The notes beneath the pieces were generated by a model. The model saw only the letters and a program-made list of their open reading frames with translations, was not told the origin of the DNA and ran no database searches. Below are positions 15,501 to 15,652 of a DNA stretch of 15,652 nucleotides, in pieces. The translations under genes were made by a program, and so were the position numbers. Position 1 is the first letter of the stretch, and each line of letters begins with the position of its first letter. Source of the stretch: Acidobacteriaceae bacterium (lineage in GTDB: Bacteria > Acidobacteriota > Terriglobia > Terriglobales > Acidobacteriaceae); NCBI GenBank assembly GCA_003154055.1, contig PMCH01000067.1, positions 1 to 15,652 of the forward strand. Reading direction: 5' to 3'.

Positions 15501-15598
15501 GGGAGGGGAGGAACAGGGACACTACCGGCCCGCGCGTGAAGCGTTGCGCAAAACAGGCAGAATACGGCCAGCCGTCGCTGATGGCAGGACAGGAACAT
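12539..15598 (-). CDS. Periplasmic beta-propeller sensor diguanylate cyclase (Reg_prop - Y_Y_Y - TM - GGDEF)
   Basis: A 1019-residue one-protein signalling system. Residues 1-24 form a signal peptide. About 38-640 hold two-component-regulator propeller repeats, each ending in patterns like DREGGIWVGTTGTGL (316-330) or PDGNLWVRARKGI (102-114), enough for two beta-propellers. A Y_Y_Y domain follows (about 678-739, YQLAGLE...YSFQVSCG). One transmembrane helix spans 749-766, then a short charged coiled coil (768-800). The GGDEF domain starts at DPLTG (803-807) with metal-site DIDHF (849-853) and the active motif GGEEF (890-894). RESD (881-884) lies five residues before it, an intact I-site for product inhibition. 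It should make c-di-GMP in the cytosol in response to a periplasmic ligand, probably polysaccharide-like. No kinase or EAL domain is present. There is no strong Shine-Dalgarno; TATCAT (15615-15620) may be its -10. Confidence 0.95.
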   Translation of the reverse strand: MFLSCHQRRLAVFCLFCATLHARAGSVPVPPLPKHPHYAIQHFGERNGLGSATVLSMAQDQQGFLWVGTQTGLFRYDGSGVTRFGRTDGLPGELVELIVVGPDGNLWVRARKGIALRVRERFEAVALPEEAGALRDTYQSFAVDSAGTLFIATQKGLLRLSPGTKKYSLFPTGNTAHPAAVDGIVRAPDDTIWFASGGQIGRIRHGQASTEIVASLDKLGGEEQVIALLPAPDGRLWVRTSMRIGALDAKVPARGITWVHGNLPGANLMGGPSLDRRGSLLLPTDQGLYWRDGNQWRRIDHKSGLTSNAVSSVLEDREGGIWVGTTGTGLDYWPGSQQWSGWTDEEGLPDALVLGVVRDHRQRLWVATNTALAVWDPTQDQWRTWTEGGARGGVNRVGITPDGAVWALFPGKGIFRFEANLEHPKAELVPTGDWKPQSMAAAPDNSVWVDGKDRLHVIRYDNGRFTISELHGPHDNAGTSRNVSVSPGGVVWSAGPNGVSRYSQGHWQHFGQHEGMLADKVIDIQAVRDDEVWLEYPDEGQMTRLRLSASGSPEFLNVKKGMCVLGMDRRHNVWAEMEEGVGMISPDGSVRTFTQSDGLIWNDVNCGSLWQESDGSILFGTSKGLARYDVSQEEPALRPPSVVLTAATFARQERLKEKTPQILNQDATLVARFAAPVFHDPDRITCRYQLAGLETDFTETSLREARYSSLPAGDYSFQVSCGSAQLGQSAVASYPFTVLPPWWESWWARTSGMLLFGLAISGVLWSQQERDRREKVRLEQAVEERSAELARVNRDLEEASLSDPLTGVRNRRFFQSTIPADASQSIRAYRTGSDQYSHDHRDLVFFLVDIDHFKEVNDRYGHDAGDLVLVEIAQRLNSVVRESDFLIRWGGEEFLVVCRSAEREDAPHMAERILQAISYPALDLGLERRLRRTCSVGWAPFPWLPPASADLSVDEVLRLADRGLYLAKQNGRNQAIGLVPSSLMPTRPDKHFRLEQLLEDGLIREIRTPGVKAAVAGSA

Positions 15599-15652
15599 GG
15601 CGTTTTGTCATTGAATGATAGGCTGGCGGACTATCTGCGGGTAACCTGAAAT

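Noticed and set aside
1..15652. CRISPR array, tRNA/rRNA genes, transposase, phage or defence genes
   Set aside because: I looked for regular repeat-spacer patterns, cloverleaf-like segments and mobile-element proteins and found none; the coding space is taken by the genes listed.

Overview
The window reads as a high-GC (about 60% by eye) chromosomal segment from a Gram-negative-type soil bacterium, most likely an Acidobacteriota of the Koribacter/Terriglobales kind. Three things point there: secreted proteins with no recognised family, a periplasmic beta-propeller sensor fused to a GGDEF domain, and two non-coding repeats of a style common in such genomes (a 'cacaggggg/cacagagaa' hairpin at 7738-7807 and a 'tgtcat..gagcgaagcgaggga' element at 12484-12523). 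The phylum call is inference. I see no rRNA, tRNA, CRISPR array, transposase or phage gene, and no gene-free stretch longer than about 185 bases.

Layout. Bases 1-1131 (+) hold the 3' part of a formiminotransferase-cyclodeaminase of histidine/folate one-carbon metabolism. Next is a secreted protein of unknown function (1316-2245, +) closed by a strong intrinsic terminator. A divergent pair follows: a CGNR zinc-finger regulator (2302-2928, -) and a YedA-like EamA/DMT permease (3014-3964, +). Their 85-bp shared promoter carries three copies of one half-site. From 7647 down to 3975 (-) lies a probable operon: a secreted PCYCGC-motif protein, a TPR protein, the CofD-like protein YvcK/GlmR, and GlmU. 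Upstream of it, across a large hairpin, is an M20 metallopeptidase (7819-9189, -). Then come a small secreted protein (9340-9855, -) and a ThiO-type glycine oxidase (9934-10992, -). A membrane-anchored coiled-coil protein (11109-11933, +) is followed after 2 nt by a DUF421 membrane protein (11936-12460, +). The right side is one 1019-residue sensor diguanylate cyclase (12539-15598, -).

How the genes fit together. The clearest functional link is yvcK next to glmU: GlmU makes UDP-GlcNAc, and the Bacillus YvcK/GlmR homologue binds UDP-GlcNAc and tunes flux toward it. The CGNR/EamA pair looks like a small self-regulated efflux module. Most of the window is ordinary housekeeping and signalling sequence. 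I found no defence system or mobile island. The best candidates for something undescribed are the CGNR operator architecture, the coiled-coil/DUF421 pair, and the link of a PCYCGC protein and a TPR protein to cell-wall precursor genes.
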